Assembly (NCBI RefSeq): GCF_012955605.1
Contig: NZ_CP052135.1
Location: forward strand, 2,492,711-2,556,710
Source of the DNA: Bacillus fonticola
GTDB lineage: Bacteria > Bacillota > Bacilli > Bacillales > JC228
DNA: 64,000 bases
Reading direction: 5' to 3'
This document shows, piece after piece, positions 56,278 to 63,811 of the stretch (positions are counted from its first letter, which is position 1; each line of letters starts with the position of its first letter). Below the pieces are notes generated by a model that was given only the letters and a program-made list of their open reading frames with translations, searched no databases and had not been told where the DNA came from. A program made the translations under genes and the position numbers.

Positions 56278-56400
56278 ATTTGATCCTTTGACACCTGGAT
56301 TCGATCCTTTGGCACCCGGAATCGATCCTTAAAACTAATAATTTGTTCCATATGACCTGTAATCGGTTCCTTTGAGCCAAGATTTGTTCCTTACATCAAT
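56278..56400. repeat. Degenerate 21-22 bp tandem repeats (about six units)
   Basis: The unit ATTYGATCCTTTGRCACCYGGA appears clearly at 56278 and 56300, then as eroded copies keeping (G)ATC/GTTCCTT and a following CC or AC. No open frame of note. It lies between arsR and the guanidine riboswitch promoter. Confidence 0.75.
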
Positions 56401-56437
56401 GGGCTACATGCTCAGATACTCATAAGGAATCTCACTG

Positions 56438-56466
56438 TTGACACAATATGAAATTAGCACTATAGT
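56438..56466 (+). promoter_or_regulatory. sigma-A promoter of the guanidine riboswitch-SMR operon
   Basis: TTGACA (56438-56443), 17 bp, TATAGT (56461-56466). Confidence 0.8.
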
Positions 56467-56471
56467 ATGGG

Positions 56472-56580
56472 GACACAAAGGTTTTCTAGGGTTCCGCTCT
56501 TCTCTTTGCAAAAGAGGTCTGGTCCGAGAGAGAACACACAAGAGATATCTTGTGCACACGGAGGGAGAAAAGCCCGGGAG
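56472..56580 (+). promoter_or_regulatory. Guanidine-I riboswitch (ykkC)
   Basis: Core motifs in order: TCTAGGGTTCCG, a variable hairpin CTCTTCTC...GAGGT, CTGGTCCGAGAGA, a second hairpin, CACGGAGGGAGAAAAGCCCG. These are the ykkC class blocks that bind guanidinium. It precedes two SMR genes, the classical arrangement. Confidence 0.93.
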
Positions 56581-56608
56581 GATAGACCATCTATCTTCTC
56601 GGGCTTTT
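56568..56608 (+). terminator. Attenuator terminator of the guanidine-I riboswitch
   Basis: AAAAGCCCGGGAGGATAG pairs with CTATCTTCTCGGGCTTTT. Its 5' arm shares the AAAAGCCCG end of the aptamer, so ligand binding should disrupt the terminator and turn the genes on. Confidence 0.85.
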
Positions 56609-56633
56609 CGTTATTGGAAAGGGGGAAATTCTT

Positions 56634-56975
56634 TTGAATTCTACGTGGGTTCAAGTTTTCATTGCATCACTCTTTGAAGTGCTTTGGGTTGTTGGACTTA
56701 AGTATGCCTATGACTTCTGGACATGGCTCGGCACCGTTATTTGTATCGGGTTGAGTTTTATTTTACTTATTTCTGCAGCAAGACATCTACCAGTAGGAAC
56801 TGTCTATGCAGTGTTTGTCGGTCTCGGCACAGCAGGTACGGCATTGGTCGATGTTGTCGTTTTCGAGGAATCGTTGAGTCTTATGAAGCTACTTCTCCTT
56901 GCGATACTGTTAGCCGGAGTTATAGGCTTGAAACTGGTTAGTGGGGAAAAAAAAGAGGAAGGCGGGAAAGCATAA
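56634..56975 (+). CDS. ykkC: SMR family guanidinium/multidrug exporter subunit (YkkC-like)
   Basis: 113 residues, TTG start after AAAGGGGG. Four membrane helices of the small multidrug resistance family; the proton/substrate glutamate is in SLFEVLWVVGLKYA (Glu14), and LPVGTVYAVFVGLGTAG is conserved. The C-terminal tail is lysine-rich. Encoded with a second SMR protein (TAATGG junction with one-base overlap), so a heterodimer is likely. Guanidinium export is inferred from the riboswitch. Confidence 0.9.
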   Translation: MNSTWVQVFIASLFEVLWVVGLKYAYDFWTWLGTVICIGLSFILLISAARHLPVGTVYAVFVGLGTAGTALVDVVVFEESLSLMKLLLLAILLAGVIGLKLVSGEKKEEGGKA

Positions 56976-57289
56976 TGGAATGGGTATATTTAATTTTAGC
57001 AGGATTGTTTGAAATGGCTGGTGTCGCCTTAATTAATCGCGTAATCGAGCGGAAAGACGCCTCCTCTGTTCTCTTTATGTTTCTCACGTTCGGCGGAAGC
57101 TTCCTTTTCCTTTCCTTTGCCATGGAGACGTTGCCGATGGGTACAGCTTATGCAATTTGGACAGGTATTGGCGCTTCCGGAGGCGCTTTACTTGGCATGA
57201 TCCTTTACGGTGAACCTAAAGATGCGAAGCGGTTGTTTTGTATTGCCCTTGTTCTCATTGGAGCTGTTGGACTAAAGGCAGTAGGGTGA
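56975..57289 (+). CDS. ykkD: SMR family guanidinium/multidrug exporter subunit (YkkD-like)
   Basis: 104 residues, four membrane helices. Key glutamate in LAGLFEMAGVALINR (Glu13) and the signature LPMGTAYAIWTGIGASGGALLG. Its ATG overlaps the stop of the first gene by one base. Partner of the YkkC-like subunit; antiparallel SMR pairs form one pump. It is convergent with the HI0074-like gene, only 5 bases away. Confidence 0.9.
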   Translation: MEWVYLILAGLFEMAGVALINRVIERKDASSVLFMFLTFGGSFLFLSFAMETLPMGTAYAIWTGIGASGGALLGMILYGEPKDAKRLFCIALVLIGAVGLKAVG

Positions 57290-57294
57290 TATTT

Positions 57295-57732
57295 TTACTT
57301 GCCGTACGTCACTAGGTTTCCAAACCACTTAAGCTCATCAATTTCTTCATTCATTTTCGCTGACAAATTTATTAACAAATAACTGTAGTGATTTTTCACT
57401 TTCTCATAGATCAGCCTTGCTTCTTCCTCATCATAAAAGTAGGAAGTTTTATTTCGATCAACCATCATGTCGATCCACTCTTCTCCATTATCAATTAAAC
57501 CGTATGTGTAGGCTTCGCGGATCGTCGCACGAGGACTTTTGATCTCACTAATTCCTGTGTATTCCAGAAACATCTTCATGAGCTTCCAACTTAGTTCAAA
57601 TGTGAATTCAAAGCGTTGGATCACTCCATCATACACAATATCATCCTCGATCTGGAGTTTGGTCGCTTCAACAAGTCTTGTACTCGCACGCTGATAATCA
57701 GTAAGCTTCTCATAGAGTCTCTCCTTTTTCAT
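57295..57732 (-). CDS. HI0074/HepT-like nucleotidyltransferase partner
   Basis: 145 residues, all helical. The HI0074 family motifs are visible: YDGVIQRFEFTFELSWKLMK, IKSPRATIREAYTYGLID and MMVDRNKTSYFYDEEEA. In such pairs this protein is the HEPN-fold partner or toxin of a minimal nucleotidyltransferase (HI0073/HI0074, related to HepT/MntA, type VII toxin-antitoxin). The RxxxxH-type site is RNKTSYFYD, with no histidine in the canonical place, so toxin activity is uncertain. It follows its partner by 20 bases. Confidence 0.85.
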   Translation of the reverse strand: MKKERLYEKLTDYQRASTRLVEATKLQIEDDIVYDGVIQRFEFTFELSWKLMKMFLEYTGISEIKSPRATIREAYTYGLIDNGEEWIDMMVDRNKTSYFYDEEEARLIYEKVKNHYSYLLINLSAKMNEEIDELKWFGNLVTYGK

Positions 57733-57752
57733 AGATCATCACCCCGTCCCTC

Positions 57753-58040
57753 TTAAGATTTGAAATCAACTTTTCTTTTTTTTATTCGATCTGGAAATAT
57801 AATATCTAACCTTAAAGGTGTGGACATTTCATTGATAGCATCTTCAATAAGATTTTGTTGAGTGTGTGAACAGGTGACCGTGAACACTGCTAGATCAATA
57901 TCAGACGCTCTATGATAATCGCCTCTCGCCCTTGAACCGAAGAGAACCACTTTATCTATAGAGTCATTCCTTTGGCAGTACTCCAGAAGTTCATCGATAA
58001 ACCTTTGAGAAGTTCCTGTCGCCTTCCAATGCAAAGTCAC
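57753..58040 (-). CDS. Minimal nucleotidyltransferase (MntA/HI0073-like)
   Basis: 95 residues, GTG start after GGAGGGATGGG. Polymerase-beta-type nucleotidyltransferase motif VVLFGSRARGDYHRASDIDLAVF with GSR at 35-37 and metal aspartates Asp47 and Asp49. In MntA/HepT pairs it acts as antitoxin by adding AMP to the HepT partner. First gene of the two-gene unit. Complete, with the usual length for the minimal form. Confidence 0.88.
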   Translation of the reverse strand: MTLHWKATGTSQRFIDELLEYCQRNDSIDKVVLFGSRARGDYHRASDIDLAVFTVTCSHTQQNLIEDAINEMSTPLRLDIIFPDRIKKRKVDFKS

Positions 58041-58126
58041 GTTCCCATCCCTCCTACTCTCACTATTACTACATTGTTTATCAACTTCTAATTAATAGTA
58101 AATTTATTTTCAGTAGTCCCACTAAT

Positions 58127-58777
58127 TTAACAAAGGAAAAAGACAACAGACTTAGGCGTTCTCTTTTTAGTAAGAGGGATAATATTTTTCTTGTACAAAG
58201 CAGCGATCAAATTCAAAATTAAAACAGGGATCCTTTTAGGGAAAAACGTTCTACTATAATATTTATAAAAGGCACTTTTTAAATCGCCCCATTGTGAGCA
58301 ATCCTTTGCTTGTCTAAACCGTGCAACGTCAATGAGCTTTATTTTTCCTTCCTTTGTAATGAATATATTTCTTAAATGTATGTCTGAAGGATTCAGCCCT
58401 TTTTCTCTGGCTAAATTTAGGGCTACGTCGATTTCTTTTATTTTATCTGAAGAGACGCGAATCCCTTTTGCTAAGCATTCAAACAGGGTATGTCCTTCGA
58501 TCAAATCAATGACTAAGTAATTGCGTCCTGCTTCATAGAGAGTCGGATAGTAAGGTGAATTCTGGAGAACATTATATATAGCAGCTTCCTCCCTCGCTAC
58601 ATTCGTATAGCCAGGATAAAACACCTTCAGCGCTTTGTTTGCACCCCAAATTTTGAATACGACAGCACTTCTGCCTTTCCCAATATACTCGAGTGATGGA
58701 TCTTGGTGAATTTGTGCGATGACACTTTTTCGCTTTGTAAATGTCACACTATTTGCAAGCTCACTGTATTTATTCAA
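58127..58777 (-). CDS. Small protein kinase-like protein (YrzF/YbdM type)
   Basis: 216 residues, TTG start after AAGGGAG. Kinase features: glycine loop YIGKGRSAVVFKIW, the ATP lysine in NKALKVFYPG, the glutamate helix NVAREEAAIYNVL, hinge NYLVIDLIEGHTLFE, catalytic loop SDIHLRNIFI (Asp and Asn present, RIO/Bud32-like order D-x-H) and metal Asp in IKLIDVARF instead of DFG. C-terminal lobe short, ending in a basic/hydrophobic tail. Probably an active small Ser/Thr or small-molecule kinase. Substrate unknown. No partner in an operon. Confidence 0.8.
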   Translation of the reverse strand: MNKYSELANSVTFTKRKSVIAQIHQDPSLEYIGKGRSAVVFKIWGANKALKVFYPGYTNVAREEAAIYNVLQNSPYYPTLYEAGRNYLVIDLIEGHTLFECLAKGIRVSSDKIKEIDVALNLAREKGLNPSDIHLRNIFITKEGKIKLIDVARFRQAKDCSQWGDLKSAFYKYYSRTFFPKRIPVLILNLIAALYKKNIIPLTKKRTPKSVVFFLC

Positions 58778-58820
58778 ATTGGGGACTCCCTTCTAGACGT
58801 CGCCTATCTACCGGCACTTC

Positions 58821-59366
58821 TTTTTTTGGAAAAGGGGCCAAGCTACGCAGAACTAAAATCATGTTAGTTATCCTATTAGGAAACAACTCCGGATGTTGAT
58901 TGTTCACAGCATGGGGCTTCGCTCGCACCGCCTTGATCACAACTAGACTGCTTTGTGACCGGTTTCCAGACAAGGTAGAGTGCTCAGCTCCATGAATGTT
59001 TTTTTTGGAAAAGGGGCGGAACTACGCAGAATCCTAAAATCATGTTAGTTATGCTATTAGAGAACAACTTCGGATACTTAATTCCTTGTGATTTGGGGCT
59101 TCGCTCGCGCCGCCTTGATCACAACTAAACTGCTTTGTGACCAGTTTCCAGACAAGGTAGAGTGCTCAGCTCATGAATGTTTTTTTTGGAAAAGGGGCGG
59201 AGCTACGCAGAATCCTAAAATCATGTTAGTTATCCTATTAGGAAACAACTCCGGATGTTGATTGTTCACAACATGGGGCTTCGCTCGCACCGCCTTGATC
59301 ACAACTAGACTGCTTTGTGACCGGTTTCCAGACAAGGTAAAGTGCTCAGCTCATGAATGTTTTTTA
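58821..59366. repeat. Three tandem copies of a 180-bp structured repeat
   Basis: Copies begin at about 58821, 59000 and 59181 (TTTTTTTGGAAAAGGGGC) and end GCTCAGCTCATGAATGTTTT. Copies 1 and 3 are nearly identical; copy 2 differs in the middle and resembles the inverted copy at 33.3 kb. Each unit can fold: GGGGCGGAGC against GCT...CACCGCC, TCCTAA against TTAGGA, and ATCACAA against TTTGTGA. Short frames inside are not credible genes. It fills most of the gap between the kinase-like gene and glutamate dehydrogenase. Confidence 0.93.
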
Positions 59367-59479
59367 TACAGGATATGCTTCTATGCGGCAAGTTATCATC
59401 TATCTCAAGCTATTAACGTCCATTACTATTTGGGAAGTAGTTACAATTTTACACTAAGCAAAGCAGTCTTCAAAGTTAA

Positions 59480-59581
59480 ATGACCTTTACAGAAATACCC
59501 TTTCACGTCGAGAGCTACGTTGAATGGCCTAAAGAGGCATTTTTCAATGTTTCGCGAACTACTATTAAAGGTAAAGAATAA
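59480..59581 (+). CDS. Possible 33-residue small ORF or gene fragment
   Basis: ATG frame reading MTFTEIPFHVESYVEWPKEA and ending IKGKE before TAA. Its composition looks coding and it sits right after the repeat array, but no ribosome binding site is obvious. It may be a remnant of a larger gene. The rest of 59.37-59.63 kb shows nothing else. Confidence 0.25.
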   Translation: MTFTEIPFHVESYVEWPKEAFFNVSRTTIKGKE

Positions 59582-59626
59582 GACAGGGTTCTTTTTTTAT
59601 ACTAAGACTTGGATGGAGGTTTTTTT

Positions 59627-61006
59627 ATGGCAAGCCAAACCGGATCAATCGTACAACAATCGTTAAATGCCCTATTAGAGGACAAATCCTTTTTACAAAA
59701 TTTGCAGGACGATGCCAGGGAACAAGCGTTTACGTCATTAGCGGCGATACTGTCCACCCCAAATCACGTACACAAATCGTTTTTACGCGTTCCATTAGAC
59801 AGTGGAAAAGTTGTTCGTGTGCCCTCTTTCCGCGTTCAACACAATGATACCCTCGGGCCTTACAAAGGGGGAATTCGCTTCCACGAGTCTGTGAACGAAG
59901 ATGAAGTAGTGAATCTCGCTGCTCTTATGACATTGAAAAATGCGCTTCATGAAGTTCCTTTTGGCGGAGGAAAAGGTGGCGTTGTGATTAATCCACGAGA
60001 ATTTTCGGTGAAGGAATTACATTCAATATGCAAAAAATATGTTCAATATTTTAGTGACATTTTAGGTCCTGATAAAGATATCCCCGCACCAGATGTCGGC
60101 ACAGGGGATCGTGAAATGGACTGGATGATGGCAGAATACAAAAGCATTCGACCGGGTAAACCGTACAGAGGAAGCTTTACAGGAAAAAGTGTCGTTAACG
60201 GTGGCTCATTAGGACGAAGAGAAGCAACTGGTAAAGGTGTTTTCTTTACCCTCCGCTACATGCTGCACGATTTCCTAAAAGAGAATAGCAAGTGGCTTTC
60301 AGGGAACGACAACATCTTTGGAAAAACGGCCTTGTCAGTGGCTAATCGACCGTTAAAAATTGCTGTACAAGGTTTCGGAAACGTAGGTTCTGTTGCAGCG
60401 CTTGAGGCCTATCAGTGCACCTATTTACAAAATAAGGTGGTGGCAGTGAGTGATCGGAATGTCACTCTCTACAATTCCGAAGGCCTAAATATTCCTGCAT
60501 TAGTCAGTTTCACCTCGAAAAACGGCGGAGATTTGCCAACTACAGTGGAGCAATTAGCAGAGTGCGACGTAAAAGCAGACATAGAGGATAGAGATGAAGT
60601 TCTTTACCTAGATGTAGATGTATTAATTTTAGCTGCCCTAGAGGATCAAGTTCATAAAGACAACGTGCAACAAGTGAAAGCTCCCGTCATCGTTGAAGGT
60701 GCGAACGCTCCTATAACTGGAGAAGCAGATACATACCTTAGTAAAAAAGGCGTCATAATTGTCCCGGATATTCTCGCTAACGCAGGTGGAGTGATCGTTT
60801 CGTATTTTGAGTGGCTACAAGGTCGTGAAACACAATTTTACAGCGAGCAGGAGGTTTTTAAACTCCTTTTTGACAAAATGAAAGTAACTATGGATACGAT
60901 TCTTCCGCAATTTTTTGGTGACCCATTCCCGTTACGCCAAAATTGTTATATCCATGCTGTCATGAAATTGAGCACCATTTTATATCGCCAAGGGAAATTG
61001 TACTGA
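59627..61006 (+). CDS. Glutamate dehydrogenase (Glu/Leu/Phe/Val family)
   Basis: 459 residues from ATG 59627 (GGAGG 7 bases upstream; the in-frame ATG at 59609 carries this site inside it). Motifs: FRVQHNDTLGPYKGGIRFHE, GGGKGGVVINPRE with the catalytic lysine, PAPDVGTGDREMDWMM, GRREATGKGV, and the NAD(P)-fold glycines IAVQGFGNVGS. It interconverts glutamate and 2-oxoglutarate plus ammonia. Slightly longer than GudB/RocG (about 425), with an insertion near the domain junction (LSGNDNIFGKTALSVAN). Monocistronic. Confidence 0.88.
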   Translation: MASQTGSIVQQSLNALLEDKSFLQNLQDDAREQAFTSLAAILSTPNHVHKSFLRVPLDSGKVVRVPSFRVQHNDTLGPYKGGIRFHESVNEDEVVNLAALMTLKNALHEVPFGGGKGGVVINPREFSVKELHSICKKYVQYFSDILGPDKDIPAPDVGTGDREMDWMMAEYKSIRPGKPYRGSFTGKSVVNGGSLGRREATGKGVFFTLRYMLHDFLKENSKWLSGNDNIFGKTALSVANRPLKIAVQGFGNVGSVAALEAYQCTYLQNKVVAVSDRNVTLYNSEGLNIPALVSFTSKNGGDLPTTVEQLAECDVKADIEDRDEVLYLDVDVLILAALEDQVHKDNVQQVKAPVIVEGANAPITGEADTYLSKKGVIIVPDILANAGGVIVSYFEWLQGRETQFYSEQEVFKLLFDKMKVTMDTILPQFFGDPFPLRQNCYIHAVMKLSTILYRQGKLY

Positions 61007-61008
61007 GT

Positions 61009-61042
61009 AGAATGGGATAGGGACTCACCCTATCTCATTTTA
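61009..61042. terminator. Bidirectional terminator between gdh and the lipoprotein gene
   Basis: Stem AATGGGATAGGG / CCCTATCTCATT around ACTCA, then TTAAATT; it overlaps the stop of the convergent gene. Confidence 0.75.
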
Positions 61043-61753
61043 AATTGTCCAACTATCATGAACTATCGCTACTAGCTTCAAACCCTCCTCATACTCTTCA
61101 AAAACAAATAACAAGCTCTTCCAATCCATGCCGGTCATTGTTTCAGTTCCTTCGACATAAAATTCAACTGTTTTCGAGTTAGGAAACACTTCTTTTACGT
61201 TGTTAAGCATATTTCCTCTTTGCTTCATTTCATTGACAATGACTTCATCTGGATTGGTGAATAGATCGATCTGTATAAAGGTTTCAAAATACTGATTTGC
61301 TGTGAGTTCCATCGCTTCTCCACTTCCATCAAACGTACCCCAGTGATGTACAACGTCACTTTTCAGCAAACTATTAACTTGTTCTCGGTCAAACGTTAAG
61401 GCGTTCTGAGCAATGTAGATATACGGTGAAAAAAGAACACCTTTTTCGGGATGTACATAACGAGAGAATTTCTCCATGTTCTCTTCAGTGAGAATTTGTA
61501 TAATTTTACCAGTAATTTCTTCTTCTGATTTAGGTTGCGCCTTTGGACTTTCACCCTCTGGTTGATTCTGTTCAAAGTCGCTACCGCCGTCTTCCTCTTT
61601 CTCGGTTTCATTGTTTTCTTTAGGTTGTTCATTCGGATCAGGCTGAGGTTCTTCTAAAGAAGGTTCCTTCACCTTTGTTTCTTCTGATGGTTCAGTTGGA
61701 TTGCATGCTGCCATAAGTAAAAGTATGATTATAAGAAAGGACATTTTTTTCAC
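61040..61753 (-). CDS. Lipoprotein of unknown function
   Basis: About 237 residues from GTG 61753 (AGGAGGTGG 6 bases upstream). Lipobox LLLMAAC with Cys17. A disordered Pro/Glu/Gln-rich linker (about residues 18-80) leads to a folded C-terminal domain: FSRYVHPEKGVLFSPYIYI, HHWGTFDGSGEAMELT and WKSLLFVFEEYEEGLKLVAI. Similar domains are found in secreted Bacillus proteins of unknown role. Extracellular, membrane-anchored. Monocistronic, 118 bases downstream of the cyclase start of the next unit. Confidence 0.78.
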   Translation of the reverse strand: MKKMSFLIIILLLMAACNPTEPSEETKVKEPSLEEPQPDPNEQPKENNETEKEEDGGSDFEQNQPEGESPKAQPKSEEEITGKIIQILTEENMEKFSRYVHPEKGVLFSPYIYIAQNALTFDREQVNSLLKSDVVHHWGTFDGSGEAMELTANQYFETFIQIDLFTNPDEVIVNEMKQRGNMLNNVKEVFPNSKTVEFYVEGTETMTGMDWKSLLFVFEEYEEGLKLVAIVHDSWTI

Positions 61754-61912
61754 ATCAAACCACCTCCTATACCCCATTAGACTCTTTATTTTCACTCTTT
61801 GTTACATCCATCGGCCGCCTATTTTTTTGCCGAAACACCTCAGTAATTAAGAATATAGAGAGCGATGATTTGCTCAAAAAAAGACCAGTGTGCACGCTAA
61901 CACAGTGGTCTA

Positions 61913-63796
61913 CTACGTTCGATACTCCCCAATAGACAGATCCTGCTTTGAGGACGCTTCAAGGTCACAATCAAAATCACGCAGACTGAGACGCACTAAG
62001 TCCACACTCCCGTTTATCCCTTTAAGAACGGCTTGAAATGGTTGTAGTACTACTTCTTCCTCTTGCAATATAGTTCTAATGCTTTCCTTGTCTAAATAAT
62101 CTGCACCGAACACAATATCGTCCCCAACACTTTGACCTTGAATTCTTGCGGCGATATTGACAGTTCTACCGAAGTAATCCAACACGTCATTAGAATTAAC
62201 AGCGATCGCAGGTCCACTATACAAACCGATTTTCAAAATAATTTCATCCGAACCTTGTTCATTAAATTCCGATATATGTTTTTGAATTTGCAAAGCCGCT
62301 CTTAAACCATCCTCTGGCAAATGAAATACAGCCATGACTGCATCCCCAATGGTTTTGACAACACTTCCGGAATTTTTTGAGATCCAGTGAGTCAAAAATT
62401 CAAAATGCCTTCTGACTTGCCCGTACGCATATGCATCTCCTACAGTCTCGTACAAAGAGGTTGATCCTTGCAGGTCACTGAACAAAATGGTTACGTTCTC
62501 TATTCCTACTTGTTGACCCGGTGATAATACTTCAGATGAGAATAAGTCCCTAAACTCCTGCAGCGCTGTTACCATTGCAGCCGTAGTCACCTCATCGCTC
62601 CACTCAGTTTGTTCAATAACTAGAACGATATCGTTTGAGCTATCGTTGTGTATGTGAATAAACTCCGTTCCAGCAGAAAGCGTTATGGATGACTCAGACC
62701 AGCCACTATCTTTGTATTGAACGTTAACTTCCTTCAATGTATCTGTCGGTGATGACTTTTCCAGGATGACAGCATGGTTTGCCTGGAGAACGCGTAGCCG
62801 CAATTGATCCTCGCTTTTAGGGATGACCATTTGATGACTCTTTCCTTTTTCAATTACCTTTTGAATTTTGACATGAGGTGTGATCATAGGGCCCCCAACA
62901 CAATAGGTCTGAGCAAATGCTCGTCGAATAGCGGTATGACAGGCAAAATAGAGTTCCACATACTTTTCGAAATTCGCATCATAGTTAATTCCACATAAGT
63001 CACAATGAAATTGCTCTTGTAACTGAGATAATGAACTGTACTCTGCTTTCGACACTCGACAATTAGGACAGATTAAATTCCAGCTCAAATTGAGTATGCC
63101 TACTTTTGTGGCATATAAAAATAGGCGTAAAACCTGTTCAGGATCTGCATCCCATTGGTTGGCGATATGTATTGGTCTCATTTCGGCTACTTCGCGATCA
63201 GCGCGTTCTACTAAATATCGGTGGAGAAGTTCCACGTAGTCTGGATCAACTGGAGATCCTCTTAATATTCTCTTTAGTCTTTGTAGCTCAGCCTCATTTA
63301 TTTTAGGATTCGATTGTTTCATAGGGTGATAAGAAGCATCTCCTTTATGATTCACTAAGTAATCATCCAGATACTTCATCGTATTTTTCATCGACTTCAA
63401 GCCTGTTATGGGAATTGCCGCAACGCCTATTATATTCCGAGCAGTAAATTCTCCAAATAGCTGCACTTTTGTTCCTGTAACACAGTCAGAAAGCTCAATA
63501 CCACCAACAAAATGCTGCAGGGGACCATCGTGATAGTGGCGCTCAACAACATAGTATTCGTTTTCAACCCATTGAAAAGGGGACTCCTTCCAGTTTAGTG
63601 GAATGACCCCTGCTACTTTTGCCAAAGCCTCCCGAAAAAAGACATTCCCTTTTTCCGTAATTGCTGGTTTAAATTCAACCGGAAACAGCCCAATAAACCG
63701 ATTCAGACGGTCTGTGTCGCTCAGTAATCTCCAAACAACACTTCTAGGCAAAGGGTATTCTTTTTCAATCACATACTTTTTTGCAGAAAGTGGCAT
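61913..63796 (-). CDS. Class III adenylyl cyclase with START-like region, zinc ribbon and DUF5939
   Basis: 627 residues, start after GGGGGGAGGGAA. Residues 1-150 look like an SRPBCC/START-type domain (EYPLPRSVVWRLLSDTDRLN). A zinc ribbon follows (CPNC 243-246, CDLC 265-268), then a DUF5939-like region. The cyclase homology domain (about 435-600) keeps all key residues: metal Asp441 (FSDLQGST) and Asp485 (TIGDAVMAV), adenine-selecting Lys481 and Asp540, and Asn547/Arg551 in VNIAAR. So an active adenylyl cyclase is predicted. No membrane span, hence cytosolic. Class III cyclases are scarce in Bacillaceae, where cAMP signalling is not established. It follows a DUF3307 gene closely. Confidence 0.88.
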   Translation of the reverse strand: MPLSAKKYVIEKEYPLPRSVVWRLLSDTDRLNRFIGLFPVEFKPAITEKGNVFFREALAKVAGVIPLNWKESPFQWVENEYYVVERHYHDGPLQHFVGGIELSDCVTGTKVQLFGEFTARNIIGVAAIPITGLKSMKNTMKYLDDYLVNHKGDASYHPMKQSNPKINEAELQRLKRILRGSPVDPDYVELLHRYLVERADREVAEMRPIHIANQWDADPEQVLRLFLYATKVGILNLSWNLICPNCRVSKAEYSSLSQLQEQFHCDLCGINYDANFEKYVELYFACHTAIRRAFAQTYCVGGPMITPHVKIQKVIEKGKSHQMVIPKSEDQLRLRVLQANHAVILEKSSPTDTLKEVNVQYKDSGWSESSITLSAGTEFIHIHNDSSNDIVLVIEQTEWSDEVTTAAMVTALQEFRDLFSSEVLSPGQQVGIENVTILFSDLQGSTSLYETVGDAYAYGQVRRHFEFLTHWISKNSGSVVKTIGDAVMAVFHLPEDGLRAALQIQKHISEFNEQGSDEIILKIGLYSGPAIAVNSNDVLDYFGRTVNIAARIQGQSVGDDIVFGADYLDKESIRTILQEEEVVLQPFQAVLKGINGSVDLVRLSLRDFDCDLEASSKQDLSIGEYRT

Positions 63797-63811
63797 TTCC
63801 CTCCCCCCTTA

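Noticed and set aside
58770-59483. Short frames inside the 180-bp repeats
   Set aside because: They follow repeat boundaries, differ between copies, and lack ribosome binding sites.
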